A DNA stretch of 64,000 nt from Paenibacillus sp. PK3_47 (GCF_023520895.1 NZ_CP026029.1:6572001-6636000); one strand, 5' to 3'; positions 27,176-36,874 are shown, numbered from the stretch's first letter. Notes: a model not told the origin generated them from the sequence alone. Program-made: numbers and translations.

Positions 27176-28663
27176 TTAGACAAGCACTGTGGATCCCATC
27201 AGATATTTGTCGACTTCACGGGCAGCTGCACGTCCTTCGTTGATGGCCCAGACCACCAGACTCTGGCCGCGGCGCATATCGCCAGCTGCAAAGACTTTAT
27301 CCACGTTTGTGTTAAATTTGCCGTAGCGTGCCTTCACATTGGAACGGCGGTCTGTCTCAAGGTTCAGCTCCTGAATCATATCCTGCTCAGGGCCGTCAAA
27401 ACCGATTGCGATCAAAGCCAGCTGTGCCGGATAGACCGCTTCAGTTCCGGGAACCGGCTGATAAATCTTACGGCCTGTCTCGTCCACCATCCGGCGGATC
27501 TGCGTCGTGTGTACTTCCTTCAGGTTGCCTTCCTCATCACCCACAAATTTGGTGGTCATGATCGAGAATTCCCGCGGATCTTCACCGAAGACCGCTTTGG
27601 CTTCCTGCTGTGCATAATCAAGCGTATATACATTCGGGAATTGCGGCCATGGATTGGCAATCGGATCGCGTTCCAGCGGCGCTTTGTCATGTGTACCGAA
27701 CTGTGTAATGCTCTTGCAGCCGTGACGCAGTGAGGTGGCTACACAGTCTGATCCGGTATCTCCGCCGCCCAGTACAACGACATCCTTGCCTTCAGCTGAT
27801 ACATAATTACCGTCCTGCAGGCCGGAATTCAGGTAGCTCTTGATCGTGCCGTTCAGATAATCCATGGCGTACATAACGCCTTTAAGGTCGCTGCCCTCCA
27901 CATTGAACTGGCGTGCTTTGGTCGCTCCGCCGCAGAGTACAACGGCATCATATTCATCCACCAGCTGCTGCGTAGGAATATCCTTGCCGATTTCAGTGTT
28001 GACCACAAAATTCACACCTTCAGCAGCAAGCAGATCCACGCGGCGCTGTACTACGCGCTTGTCGAGCTTCATTGTCGGAATACCATATGTCAACAGCCCG
28101 CCTACACGGTCGCTGCGTTCGAATACAGTAACAGTGTGTCCGGCTTTGTTAAGCTGCGCGGCTGCGGCAAGTCCTGCCGGACCCGAACCGACAATTGCCA
28201 CTTTCTTGCCCGTACGCTTCTCAGGAGGACAAGGGACGACCCAGCCTTCCTCAAAGCCTTTATCAATAATCGCCAGCTCAATCGTCTTAATCGTCACCGG
28301 CTGGCCGATCAGGCCGACGGTACATGAGCCTTCGCAAGGTGCAGGACAGATGCTGCCTGTGAATTCCGGGAAGTTATTCGTCTTGTGCAGACGCTCCAGC
28401 GCTTCCTTCCAGAGCCCCCGGTACACCAGGTTATTCCATTCCGGAATAAGGTTGTGCACAGGACAGCCGGATGTTCCTCCCATCATATCAATGCCGGTAT
28501 GGCAGTAAGGGGTTCCGCAATCCATACAGCGCGCGCCTTGAGTCCGCAGCTCTTCCTCGCTTAGATGGTGGTGGAATTCCTCCCAGTCTTTGATGCGCTG
28601 TTCAGGATCCCGGTCACCTGGGAGCTGGCGCTTATACTCCATAAATCCAGTAGGTGTAGACAT
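27176..28663 (-). CDS. gltD: Glutamate synthase small (beta) subunit
   Basis: NADPH-oxidising, FAD-binding subunit that passes electrons to the large GOGAT subunit. The N-terminus carries cysteine clusters for iron-sulfur centres (RCMDCGTPYCH, GCPVHN, CPAPCEGSC). Two Rossmann motifs follow (VAIVGSGPAGLAAA for FAD, VVVLGGGDTGSDC for NADPH), 495 residues in all. The large-subunit gene is not next to it; the neighbour downstream is a convergent chemoreceptor. GGGGGAAA precedes the ATG. Related subunits occur in dihydropyrimidine dehydrogenases and other oxidoreductases, so the partner should be confirmed. Confidence 0.93.
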   Translation of the reverse strand: MSTPTGFMEYKRQLPGDRDPEQRIKDWEEFHHHLSEEELRTQGARCMDCGTPYCHTGIDMMGGTSGCPVHNLIPEWNNLVYRGLWKEALERLHKTNNFPEFTGSICPAPCEGSCTVGLIGQPVTIKTIELAIIDKGFEEGWVVPCPPEKRTGKKVAIVGSGPAGLAAAAQLNKAGHTVTVFERSDRVGGLLTYGIPTMKLDKRVVQRRVDLLAAEGVNFVVNTEIGKDIPTQQLVDEYDAVVLCGGATKARQFNVEGSDLKGVMYAMDYLNGTIKSYLNSGLQDGNYVSAEGKDVVVLGGGDTGSDCVATSLRHGCKSITQFGTHDKAPLERDPIANPWPQFPNVYTLDYAQQEAKAVFGEDPREFSIMTTKFVGDEEGNLKEVHTTQIRRMVDETGRKIYQPVPGTEAVYPAQLALIAIGFDGPEQDMIQELNLETDRRSNVKARYGKFNTNVDKVFAAGDMRRGQSLVVWAINEGRAAAREVDKYLMGSTVLV

Positions 28664-28902
28664 ATTTACGTTTCCCCCATCCGTTCTCTTCGTCTTGATG
28701 TATAGTACATTGTAGCATATTGCTGCGGAATGATCTCAGTTCAGCGCAATAGTACCTGCACATTCTATACTACTTTCAAGTTTAGCATTTCTAATTTTAA
28801 CTATAGTAGCATTCAACACTTTCGCACTGTAATGGACTAATCTGCTGATTATTTGCACTATTTCACATGAAGTGTCAGAGAAAATAGTAAGAAAACGCTT
28901 TT
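28664..28902. promoter_or_regulatory. Intergenic region upstream of gltD
   Basis: AT-rich, gene-free stretch. On the minus strand TACAAT about 65 bp before gltD could be a -10 but has no good -35. An inverted repeat ACTATTT/AAATAGT at about 28855-28892 follows folA and is a weak terminator candidate. Confidence 0.35.
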
Positions 28903-29397
28903 TTACCGATCCGTACGTTTATAAACATAAAATCGGTAATCGTGCGGATTTTTCTCATCACGTATGCCCGGCGTATTGGACACTTCTTCCCACTGGCTCC
29001 AGTCCACTTCAGGAAATTTCGTGTCCCCCTCGAACGCCTCTTCAATCCGGGTCACCTGCAGCTTATCCGCATAGGGCAGCATCATCTGATAAATCTCTGC
29101 ACCGCCTACGACCATCAGTTCATCATCCTTGCGGCCTTCCGCGAGTGCTTCCTCCAGACTGTGCACCACCTCTGCACCTTCAGGCGCATAATCAGTGTCT
29201 CTGGTCAAAATAATGCTCGTTCTCCCCTTCAGCGGCTTCCCGCCAAGGGAATCCCAGGTTTTGCGGCCCATCAGCATTCTTTTGCCCAGTGTCTCCGCTT
29301 TAAAATAAGCAAAATCGCGCGGGAGATGCCAGGGCAGGTCGTTATTTTTGCCGATCAAACCGTTAGCATCCATTGCCCAGATCAAAGTTATACTCAT
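28903..29397 (-). CDS. folA: Dihydrofolate reductase
   Basis: Reduces dihydrofolate to tetrahydrofolate with NADPH. Typical length (164 residues) and motifs: IWAMDANGLIGKNNDLPWHLP at the N-terminus (spans the folate/NADPH pocket), GRKTWDSL, and VVGGAEIYQ. CAGGAGGG precedes the ATG. It follows thyA by 49 bp on the same strand; the pair recycles the dihydrofolate produced by thymidylate synthase. Confidence 0.97.
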   Translation of the reverse strand: MSITLIWAMDANGLIGKNNDLPWHLPRDFAYFKAETLGKRMLMGRKTWDSLGGKPLKGRTSIILTRDTDYAPEGAEVVHSLEEALAEGRKDDELMVVGGAEIYQMMLPYADKLQVTRIEEAFEGDTKFPEVDWSQWEEVSNTPGIRDEKNPHDYRFYVYKRTDR

Positions 29398-29446
29398 CGC
29401 TATGCCCTCCTGTTCAAGGAATTAAGAGTAAATGCTTCAAGTCCTG

Positions 29447-30241
29447 CTATATCGCTACCGGTGCTTTAATTCCCGGATGATGTACATAATCCACAAACTC
29501 GAAATCATCGAAGGTGTAATCAAAAATGCTGTCCGGCTTACGGCGGATGTTCAGCTTAGGCAGATCATAAGGCTCCCTGGCCAGCTGTGTGGCTACCTGC
29601 TCCAGGTGATTTGTATAAATGTGCACATCTCCGCCGGACCAGATGAAATCGCCGACCTCAAGACCTGTCTGCTGGGCAACCATATGTGTCAGCAGGGCAT
29701 AGCTTGCAATGTTAAAGGGCAGTCCCAGGAAGGTATCTACCGACCGCATGGTGAGCATACAGGACAGCTTGCCGTCGGCCACAAAAAACTGAAACACAAA
29801 ATGGCACGGCGGAAGCTTCATCTGGTCAATTTCGCCCACGTTCCAGGCACTTACAATATGCCGGCGGGAATCCGGGTTGTTCTTGATCCCTTCTATAACT
29901 GCAGTAATCTGGTCAATATGACGGCCATCGGCGCTTTCCCAGGCCCGCCATTGGGAGCCGTACACCGGTCCAAGCTCACCGTTCTCATCCGCCCATTCAT
30001 CCCAGATCGAGACACCGTTCTCTTTCAGATAGGCTATGTTCGTTTCTCCCTTAAGGAACCACAGCAGTTCATGCACAACCGATTTCAGGTGGATGCGCTT
30101 CGTCGTTACCAGCGGGAATCCTTCTGACAGATCAAAACGAAGCTGCCGCCCGAATACGGATAATGTGCCGGTTCCTGTCCGGTCACTTTTTGGTGTGCCG
30201 TGGTCCAATATATCCTGAAGTAAATCCAAATATTTACGCAA
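29447..30241 (-). CDS. thyA: Thymidylate synthase
   Basis: Methylates dUMP to dTMP using methylene-tetrahydrofolate. The catalytic Cys lies in LPPCHFVFQFFV (about residue 146), with RRHIVSAWN upstream and the substrate-binding region FNIASYALLTHM downstream; 264 residues is the normal short form. The start is TTG, nine bases after AGGAG. First gene of the thyA-folA pair. Confidence 0.97.
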   Translation of the reverse strand: MRKYLDLLQDILDHGTPKSDRTGTGTLSVFGRQLRFDLSEGFPLVTTKRIHLKSVVHELLWFLKGETNIAYLKENGVSIWDEWADENGELGPVYGSQWRAWESADGRHIDQITAVIEGIKNNPDSRRHIVSAWNVGEIDQMKLPPCHFVFQFFVADGKLSCMLTMRSVDTFLGLPFNIASYALLTHMVAQQTGLEVGDFIWSGGDVHIYTNHLEQVATQLAREPYDLPKLNIRRKPDSIFDYTFDDFEFVDYVHHPGIKAPVAI

Positions 30242-30358
30242 ACTGCAGTACTCCTCTCCTCTATCTCTTATATCAGTTTACCATGAGCTGACCTTCCTTG
30301 TAACTTACTAAAGAGCTGGAAATGCAAATTCATTTCCGGCTGTCCTGACTCTTAGCGT

Positions 30359-31330
30359 TTACCGGATCCGCAGCCTCACCTTATCTGGAGACGCCTGCAG
30401 CTCAGCATGTCCACCCAGCGGAAAAGTAATGATCGGCGAAGTATGCCCGAAGTTAACATCAGCGACAACAGGGATAGCATCAAGCTCCGGCTTGGTATTG
30501 ATGATGTGCTCCAGCAGCTGCCGGGACATTGCCGAAGCCCGCTGAAATCTGCCGATGACCAATCCCCTTACATGCCGGAACTCCGGCTGGTGGATTAAAG
30601 ACTGCAAATCGCGGTCAAAGGTCGCTGGATGAGACTCATAATCATCCTCCAGAAACAATATGGCATCCTTCAGACCCGGCATATATTCCGTTCCCTGCAG
30701 CAGGTTGAGCGTACAGAGATTCCCGCCGATAATTTTTCCTGCCGCTTGTCCTGCATGAATGGTATATGGCCCTTCGTTCATTTCAAAGGTGCGGTTTTCC
30801 TGATCCAAATACCAGGCATCATCGCTCCAGTGTTCGGAAGGATACACATCAACAGGTTCATCTGCCATCATCATTTTAACGAAATAATCCACAGTATACT
30901 CATTCCCGTAACGCATGGCAAGCGTTGAAAAATGAGGGCCTGAATAAGTGATCAGCCCTGTTTTGGCATAAATGGCACTGCCCAGCGCTGTAATATCCGA
31001 GTAGCCGCACAGACGCTTGGGGTTAGCCGCAATCAGAGGATAATCCAGATGCCGGAGCAGCTGGTTGCAATTAAATCCTCCAATGGTTGTAAGTATTCCT
31101 TTCACATTTGGATCGCTAAAAGCATTATGGATGTCTTCAACCCTCGACTGCACAGAAGAAGAAGCAAATTCATCATGTTCATAGGCATGTTCTGCAAAAG
31201 ACACCTTAAATCCCAATGACTCCAGCTTCTCTACTGATAAGGAGATCTGCTCCTCTGAAATAATGCCTAAACTGTTAGACGGAGAAATAATTCGGATTTC
31301 ATCACCGGGCTGCAGTGCTGCTGCTTTCAT
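30359..31330 (-). CDS. Peptidase S66 (LD-carboxypeptidase/MccF-like)
   Basis: Serine peptidase family that includes LD-carboxypeptidases of peptidoglycan recycling and the microcin C7 immunity protein MccF. The nucleophile region GYSDITALGSAIYAKTGL is present at about residues 111-128, along with the GGNLCTLNLLQGT loop and the C-terminal NFGHTSPIITFPLG. The start at 31330 follows GGAGGAGG and gives 323 residues; a longer frame to 31399 is unlikely. It has no signal peptide, so it acts in the cytoplasm. The exact substrate is undecided. Confidence 0.88.
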   Translation of the reverse strand: MKAAALQPGDEIRIISPSNSLGIISEEQISLSVEKLESLGFKVSFAEHAYEHDEFASSSVQSRVEDIHNAFSDPNVKGILTTIGGFNCNQLLRHLDYPLIAANPKRLCGYSDITALGSAIYAKTGLITYSGPHFSTLAMRYGNEYTVDYFVKMMMADEPVDVYPSEHWSDDAWYLDQENRTFEMNEGPYTIHAGQAAGKIIGGNLCTLNLLQGTEYMPGLKDAILFLEDDYESHPATFDRDLQSLIHQPEFRHVRGLVIGRFQRASAMSRQLLEHIINTKPELDAIPVVADVNFGHTSPIITFPLGGHAELQASPDKVRLRIR

Positions 31331-31463
31331 CGGCCCTCCTCCTGTTCTGCTGGTATATACTCGACTTCCCCGCCGGACAACATCCTGGCGTCTGATCAAG
31401 TCTTTACTCAGCCAAGCCTTCCTCCCTAAATCTTAACACAGCTTATTATCCCTGCCATCAAAA

Positions 31464-31512
31464 AAGAGGGCGTATCTCCTGTCATTTTCATGACAAAAGA
31501 ATACGCCCTCTT
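31464..31512 (-). terminator. Terminator of the pdh operon
   Basis: AAGAGGGCGTAT pairs with ATACGCCCTCTT, with a nested perfect hairpin TGTCAT-TTTC-ATGACA in the loop; the minus-strand tail is TTTTTGATGG. It lies 30 bases past lpdA. Confidence 0.88.
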
Positions 31513-31542
31513 CAAAATATCTGCTAAAGCAGATCTGAATTA

Positions 31543-32955
31543 TTATTTCACTACATGAATCGGGTGGCCTTCCACCAGCTCAGCCGCTTCCATGACGATT
31601 TCGCCAAGGGTCGGATGCGCGTGGATGGTCAGAGCGATATCTTCGAGTGTAGCGCCCATTTCGATTGCCAGACCAAGCTCAGCAATCAGGTTGGAAGCTT
31701 CAAGACCAACGATTTGCGCACCCAGAACGAGGTTGTTCTCGCTGTTAGCCACAATCTTGATGAAGCCGTCAGGAGCGTTCAGGGATACCGCACGGCCATT
31801 GCCCGCGAACGGGAATTTGCCGGCTTTTACTTTGTAGCCTTTATCTTTGGCTTCCTTCTCAGTCAGACCAACGCTGGAGCATTCAGGATCTGTGAAGACA
31901 ACAGCCGGGATGACTTTGTAATCAACCACGGATTTGTGTCCGGAGATCGCTTCTGCTGCGATTTTGCCTTCGTAAGAAGCTTTGTGTGCCAGAGCAAGAC
32001 CAGGAACGATATCGCCGATAGCATAAATGTTAGGGATATTAGTGCGTCCTTGGTGGTCAACCTTGATCAGACCGCGGTCATCCAGCTCAACGCCGATCAG
32101 ATCCAGACCCAGTTCGCCGTCAGTGTTCGGACGACGGCCTACAGTAACAAGCAGGTATTCCGCAGTAACTTCCTTGGACTCGCCGCCCACGGAGTATTTC
32201 ACGGTAACTTCCTTGTCGTTTTGTACAGCACTTTCCGCTTTGGCATTGGTAACGATATCGATGCCGGTTTTTGCCATGTTCTTGGCAACCAGACGGGTCA
32301 TATCCTTGTCAAAGCCAGGCAGAACAGTGTCCAAACCTTCGATGATTGTTACTTTTGTGCCGAATTTGGAGTACATTTGACCCAGCTCGGCACCGATGTA
32401 TCCGCCGCCGATAACGATCATGCTCTTCGGAATTTCCGGCAGATCCAAAGCTTCTGTGGAGGACAGGATACGTCCGCCAAACGGGAATGGCTTCAGTTCA
32501 ATCGGACGGGAACCGGTCGCGATGATACAGTTGTTGAATTTGTAGCGCGGGGACTCATGGTCATTGAACAAACGGGCTTCGTTTGTGCTGATGAACATAG
32601 CTTCGCCGCTGAATACTTCAATTTTGTTGCCTTTCATCAGGCTGGTTACGCCGTTTGTCATTCTTTTTACAACACCGTTTTTGAACTCCATAGTTTTGGA
32701 CCAGTCAACTTTGACGTTCTCGGCAGTTACACCGAAAACTTCGCCGTGCTGAGCAGCCTCAAATTGATGAGCTGCAGAGATCAGTGCTTTGGAAGGGATA
32801 CATCCGCGGTTCAGGCACACGCCGCCGAGTTCCGATTTATCCACGATGAGAACCTTTTGGCCGAGCTGGGCGGCACGAATTGCCGCCACATACCCGCCGG
32901 GACCTGCACCAATTACCAATGTGTCGATTTCGATTGAAGCGTCTCCGACTACCAT
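31543..32955 (-). CDS. lpdA: Dihydrolipoyl dehydrogenase (E3)
   Basis: Reoxidises dihydrolipoyl groups on E2, passing electrons to NAD+. FAD Rossmann motif VIGAGPGGYVAA, redox-active disulfide GGVCLNRGCIPSK, NAD motif VIGGGYIGAELG, and C-terminal catalytic HAHPTLGE (His and Glu) are all intact; 470 residues. It begins three bases after the E2 stop and ends at a strong terminator as the last pdh gene. Confidence 0.97.
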   Translation of the reverse strand: MVVGDASIEIDTLVIGAGPGGYVAAIRAAQLGQKVLIVDKSELGGVCLNRGCIPSKALISAAHQFEAAQHGEVFGVTAENVKVDWSKTMEFKNGVVKRMTNGVTSLMKGNKIEVFSGEAMFISTNEARLFNDHESPRYKFNNCIIATGSRPIELKPFPFGGRILSSTEALDLPEIPKSMIVIGGGYIGAELGQMYSKFGTKVTIIEGLDTVLPGFDKDMTRLVAKNMAKTGIDIVTNAKAESAVQNDKEVTVKYSVGGESKEVTAEYLLVTVGRRPNTDGELGLDLIGVELDDRGLIKVDHQGRTNIPNIYAIGDIVPGLALAHKASYEGKIAAEAISGHKSVVDYKVIPAVVFTDPECSSVGLTEKEAKDKGYKVKAGKFPFAGNGRAVSLNAPDGFIKIVANSENNLVLGAQIVGLEASNLIAELGLAIEMGATLEDIALTIHAHPTLGEIVMEAAELVEGHPIHVVK

Positions 32956-32958
32956 TAA

Positions 32959-34608
32959 TTACACCTCCATAACTAACATATCAGGATTTGCAAGCAGGGT
33001 CTTAATGTAATTCATGAAGTTCTGTGCTGTAGCGCCGTCAATGATCCGGTGGTCAAAGCTCAGGGACAGAGCCATTACCGGAGCTGCTACCACTTCACCG
33101 TTCTTGATAACCGGCTTTTCAGTGATGCGGCCTGTACCAAGGATCGCAACTTCAGGGAAGTTGATGATCGGTGTGAAGAACATACCGCCGGCGGAACCGA
33201 TGTTACTGATGGAAATCGTGCTGCCTCTCATTTCGTTAGCAGACAGCTTGCCGTCACGTCCGCGTACAGCCAGATCAGTGATTGCACTTGCGATCATCCA
33301 GATGCTCTTACGGTCAGCGTCCTTGATAACAGGAACAATCAGGCCGTTATCAGTATCTGTAGCGATACCGATATTGTAGTATTTTTTGTAGACAATTTCA
33401 TTGGACTCTTCGTCAATCATTGCGTTCAGCGCAGGGAATTGACGGGATGCTGCAACCAGTGCCTTAACGATGAACGGAAGATAAGTAACCTTCACGCCTT
33501 TCTTCTCGGCAACAGGCTTCATGCGGGTACGGAAAGCTACCAGCTCAGTAACATCCACTTCGTCCATGATGGTAACGTGAGGTGCTGTGTATGCCGATTT
33601 AACCATCGCATTGGAGATCGCTTTACGGATACCTTTGAACGGTACGCGTTCTTCTTCAAGGCTTGCGTTGCCGGAGGCTGCAGGTGCTGCTGCCTTGGCA
33701 GCTGCCTTTGGAGCTTCAGCTGCTGCTGGTGCTGCAGCTTGAGGAGCCGCTGCTGCCGCAGGTGCTGCAGATCCGCCTTTGAGGAAGTTCTCAACATCTT
33801 CAAGAGTGATCTTGCCGTTCTTGCCGGAACCGTTCACCTTGGAGATATCAACGCCCTTGTCACGGGCAAATTTGCGTACACTTGGCGTAGCCAGAATGTC
33901 ACGGTTAGGAGCTGGAGCAGCAGCTTGTGCAGCTGCCGGAGCCGCTGCAGCTTCCTGTGCCGCCGGAGCGTCAGCGTGGCCGCCTTCCTGCTGCGGCACT
34001 TCACCTTCAGCAGCAATTACAGCTACAACTTCGCCAACACGGCAGACCTGTCCGTCCTTCACACGCACTTCAAGTACGGTTCCGTTAACCGGGCAAGGCA
34101 CTTCCACTACTGCCTTGTCGTTCTGTACTTCCATTACGATATCATCGTCAGTTACTTTGTCGCCGACTTTGATATGCATTTTGATGATTTCACCTTCGTG
34201 CAGGCCTTCACCCAGCTCAGGGAAACGGTATTCAAAGTTCACGGAACCTCCGGCAAGCGGACTGTCAGCAGCAGGGGAAGAAGTAGTGTCCACTGCACCT
34301 TTAGATGCATCGGCTTCCTGGGCAGCTTGCTCAGCAGGATGTCCGCCCTCTTGCTCAGGCACATCGCCTTCTGCATCAATAATTGCAACAACTTCGCCTA
34401 CACGGCATACTTGGCCGTCTTTGGTGAAGACTTCCAGTACTGTGCCGTTAACCGGACACGGCACTTCTACTACCGCCTTGTCATTCTGTACTTCCATTAC
34501 GATATCGTCATCGGTTACTTTATCGCCGGCTTTGATATGCATTTTGATAATTTCGCCTTCATGCAGACCTTCGCCCAGCTCAGGGAACCGGTACTCAAAT
34601 TTTGCCAC
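32959..34608 (-). CDS. pdhC: Dihydrolipoamide acetyltransferase (E2) with two lipoyl domains
   Basis: Core of the pyruvate dehydrogenase complex, 549 residues. Two lipoyl domains (about residues 4-77 and 125-200) share near-identical lipoylation sites around VMEVQNDKAVVEV. They are joined by Ala/Pro/Gln-rich linkers, followed by a peripheral-subunit-binding domain (ATPSVRKFARDKGVDISKV) and a catalytic domain ending DHRIIDGATAQNF with the active-site His/Asp. B. subtilis E2 has one lipoyl domain, so this is a duplicated form. It lies 122 bp after pdhB, with a hairpin in the gap. Confidence 0.97.
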   Translation of the reverse strand: MAKFEYRFPELGEGLHEGEIIKMHIKAGDKVTDDDIVMEVQNDKAVVEVPCPVNGTVLEVFTKDGQVCRVGEVVAIIDAEGDVPEQEGGHPAEQAAQEADASKGAVDTTSSPAADSPLAGGSVNFEYRFPELGEGLHEGEIIKMHIKVGDKVTDDDIVMEVQNDKAVVEVPCPVNGTVLEVRVKDGQVCRVGEVVAVIAAEGEVPQQEGGHADAPAAQEAAAAPAAAQAAAPAPNRDILATPSVRKFARDKGVDISKVNGSGKNGKITLEDVENFLKGGSAAPAAAAAPQAAAPAAAEAPKAAAKAAAPAASGNASLEEERVPFKGIRKAISNAMVKSAYTAPHVTIMDEVDVTELVAFRTRMKPVAEKKGVKVTYLPFIVKALVAASRQFPALNAMIDEESNEIVYKKYYNIGIATDTDNGLIVPVIKDADRKSIWMIASAITDLAVRGRDGKLSANEMRGSTISISNIGSAGGMFFTPIINFPEVAILGTGRITEKPVIKNGEVVAAPVMALSLSFDHRIIDGATAQNFMNYIKTLLANPDMLVMEV

Positions 34609-34692
34609 CTTGATAACCTCCCATAAAATGTGATAGCCGCTGCAGCTTCGATTTAACTATTAACGCATCGGCCCAATAGTGCAGAAAACGGG

Positions 34693-34716
34693 TGCCGTCC
34701 TTGTATAAGGACGGCA
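34693..34716. repeat. Perfect hairpin in the pdhB-pdhC gap
   Basis: TGCCGTCCTT-GTAT-AAGGACGGCA is a 10-bp perfect stem with a four-base loop. There is no U-tract on either strand that would make it a standard terminator. The same CCGTCCTT/AAGGACGG stem occurs near 37890. Confidence 0.8.
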
Positions 34717-34730
34717 AAAGATAAAGCTTC

Positions 34731-35708
34731 TTAGAATTCCAGAACTTGCTTAACAGCTGTAATTACACGTGCTGGTGTTGGAATCCAGGTATCCTCGATT
34801 TGTGCAAAAGGATATACAGTATCCGGGCCTGCAACACGGAGTACAGGCGCTTCCAGATGAAGGATTGCTTTTTCGTTGATTTGTGCGATAACTTCAGCCG
34901 CCACACCGGAGCTCTTTTGTGCTTCCTGCACAACGATCGCACGGTTGGTTTTCTTCACAGAAGCTACAATAGTATCGATATCAATCGGACTAACTGTACG
35001 AAGGTCAATAATTTCAGCCTTAATGCCTTCCTTCTCAAGCTGTTCGGCCGCTTTGGTAGCAGTATGTACCATCAGGCCGTACGTGATGATCGATACGTCA
35101 GAGCCTTCGCGGACAACATTTGCTTTGCCCAGCTCAACGGTGTATTCGCCTTCCGGCACTTCAGCGCGGAACGCATGGTACAGGTTCAAGTGTTCCATGA
35201 AGAATACAGGGTCATTGTCACGGATCGAGGCGATCAGCAGTCCCTTGGCATCGTAAGGGTTGGAAGGAATAACAACCTTGATACCAGGACTTTGGGCAAT
35301 CAGGCCTTCCAGGGAATCCGTGTGCAGTTCTGCCGCTTTAACACCGCCGCCGAAAGGCGTACGGAATACGATTGGAGCATTATATTTACCGCCGGAACGG
35401 TAGCGCAGGCGTGCAGCCTGGATAACGATCTGGTCGAGTGCTTCAAAGATAAAACCTACGAACTGGATTTCAGCGATCGGACGGAAGCCTTGTACGCCCA
35501 GACCGAAAGCCAGACCGCCGATTGCGGATTCGGCAAGCGGTGTATCGAAGATACGCTCTTCGCCAAACTCTTTTTGCAGCCCTTCCGTTACACGGAATAC
35601 GCCGCCTACATTACCAACGTCTTCTCCGAAGATCATGACGTTAGGGTCACGACTCAGTTCCACGCGCATTGCGTCGCGGATTGCTTCTTTCATATTCATT
35701 TGTGCCAT
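34731..35708 (-). CDS. pdhB: Pyruvate dehydrogenase E1 component, beta subunit
   Basis: Second half of the thiamine-diphosphate-dependent decarboxylase. Motifs include MIFGEDVGNVGGVFRVT, TPLAESAIGGLAFGLG and FGGGVKAAELHTDS, with the C-terminal transketolase-type domain (VVQEAQKSSGV). Normal length of 325 residues. It follows pdhA by 15 bp. A 2-oxoisovalerate (branched-chain) E1 is the alternative family member; operon order alpha-beta-E2-E3 and sequence favour pyruvate. Confidence 0.96.
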   Translation of the reverse strand: MAQMNMKEAIRDAMRVELSRDPNVMIFGEDVGNVGGVFRVTEGLQKEFGEERIFDTPLAESAIGGLAFGLGVQGFRPIAEIQFVGFIFEALDQIVIQAARLRYRSGGKYNAPIVFRTPFGGGVKAAELHTDSLEGLIAQSPGIKVVIPSNPYDAKGLLIASIRDNDPVFFMEHLNLYHAFRAEVPEGEYTVELGKANVVREGSDVSIITYGLMVHTATKAAEQLEKEGIKAEIIDLRTVSPIDIDTIVASVKKTNRAIVVQEAQKSSGVAAEVIAQINEKAILHLEAPVLRVAGPDTVYPFAQIEDTWIPTPARVITAVKQVLEF

Positions 35709-35723
35709 TGCCTGAAATCCCCC

Positions 35724-36794
35724 TTATTCAAAATCGGCTTTTTGCTCTTCCAGATGCTTCGGAGTTACCTCGAACATGCTGTCGATCAAGCCGGACACGG
35801 TCATTTTTTCGGTTTGCTCTGCTTTTTTGATCTGCTCGTTAACAGTCGCTTTCGCTTCTTCTCTTACGCGCAGTGTATCTTCTTCGGTCCAAAGGCCCTT
35901 CTTCTCCAAATACTTGGCAAGACGGTTGATCGGATCCTTCTCGCTCCATTGTCCTTCTTCGTCCTTGGAACGGTATTTGCTGGCGTCATCAGAGAGGGAA
36001 TGCGGACGGAAACGGTAAGTTACAGCTTCAATCAGCGTAGCACCTTCACCATTGCGGGCACGTTCAGCAGCTTCGCGAACTGCAGTAATAACCGCAAAAA
36101 TGTCCATACCGTCAACTTTGATACCCGGAATACCGACTGCTACCGCCTTGTGGGCAATGGATTTGGAAGCTGTTTGTTTAGCGAACGGAGTCGTAATCGC
36201 GTAGCCGTTATTTTGTACAAAGAAGATTACCGGCAATTTGAAGCGTCCTGCAAAGTTCAGGCCTTCATAGAAATCGCCTTCGGAAGAACCGCCGTCACCT
36301 GTATAAGTGATTGCAACGTTCTTTTGTTTCTTGAGCTGGAAGCCCATCGCGATTCCGGTAGCGTGCAGAATTTGTGCACCGATAATGATCTGAGGCATCA
36401 GGACGTTAACGCCGTCCGGAATTTGTCCGCCATGCTGATGGCCGCGGGAATACAGGAATGCTTGATATAATGGAAGCCCGTGCCATACCAGCTGAGGAAT
36501 GTCACGGTAGCCTGGGCAGATAAAGTCTTCTTTCTCAAGTGCAAATTCACTGCCGATCATTGTTGCTTCCTGGCCGGATACCGGCGCATAGAAACCAAGA
36601 CGGCCTTGACGACCCAGGTTAACAGCACGGTCATCCCATGTACGGGTAAATACCATACGGTACATAATTTCTTTCAATTGATCATCAGTAAGGTCAGGCA
36701 GTTTATCCTTGTTGATAACTTCTCCATCCGGCGAAAGCACCGAAAGGGCCTCTACGTCCTCTGTATACACTTCATAAGGAACTCTGGTCATCAT
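35724..36794 (-). CDS. pdhA: Pyruvate dehydrogenase E1 component, alpha subunit
   Basis: Binds thiamine diphosphate with the beta subunit to decarboxylate pyruvate. The ThDP motif (GDGGSSEGDFYEGLNFAG...NNGYAI) is intact, and the activation-loop segment (RFRPHSLSDDAS) is present; about 356 residues. The first codon was taken as the ATG at 36794 just after GAGGTG; the GTG six bases upstream sits inside that ribosome-binding site. First gene of the operon, with a consensus promoter upstream. Confidence 0.96.
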   Translation of the reverse strand: MMTRVPYEVYTEDVEALSVLSPDGEVINKDKLPDLTDDQLKEIMYRMVFTRTWDDRAVNLGRQGRLGFYAPVSGQEATMIGSEFALEKEDFICPGYRDIPQLVWHGLPLYQAFLYSRGHQHGGQIPDGVNVLMPQIIIGAQILHATGIAMGFQLKKQKNVAITYTGDGGSSEGDFYEGLNFAGRFKLPVIFFVQNNGYAITTPFAKQTASKSIAHKAVAVGIPGIKVDGMDIFAVITAVREAAERARNGEGATLIEAVTYRFRPHSLSDDASKYRSKDEEGQWSEKDPINRLAKYLEKKGLWTEEDTLRVREEAKATVNEQIKKAEQTEKMTVSGLIDSMFEVTPKHLEEQKADFE

Positions 36795-36844
36795 TTTCAC
36801 CTCAATAAAAAAATTTGAATATCAGTGGTCTCTGTTATAGAATT

Positions 36845-36874
36845 ATTATACACCTGTTTTATCTGTTTCGTCAA
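36845..36874 (-). promoter_or_regulatory. Promoter of the pdh operon
   Basis: Minus strand TTGACG, 18-bp spacer, TATAAT, about 50 bp before pdhA. The following short leader is AT-rich. Confidence 0.75.

Noticed and set aside
31555..32937. 460-codon plus-strand frame antisense to lpdA
   Set aside because: Complement of a confident coding sequence; Cys/Phe/Arg-rich translation without domains, as expected from codon bias on the opposite strand.
33049..34626. 525-codon plus-strand frame antisense to pdhC
   Set aside because: Antisense shadow of a conserved E2 gene.
34746..36470. 574-codon plus-strand frame antisense to pdhB/pdhA
   Set aside because: Crosses two genes on the opposite strand; no independent start or ribosome-binding site.
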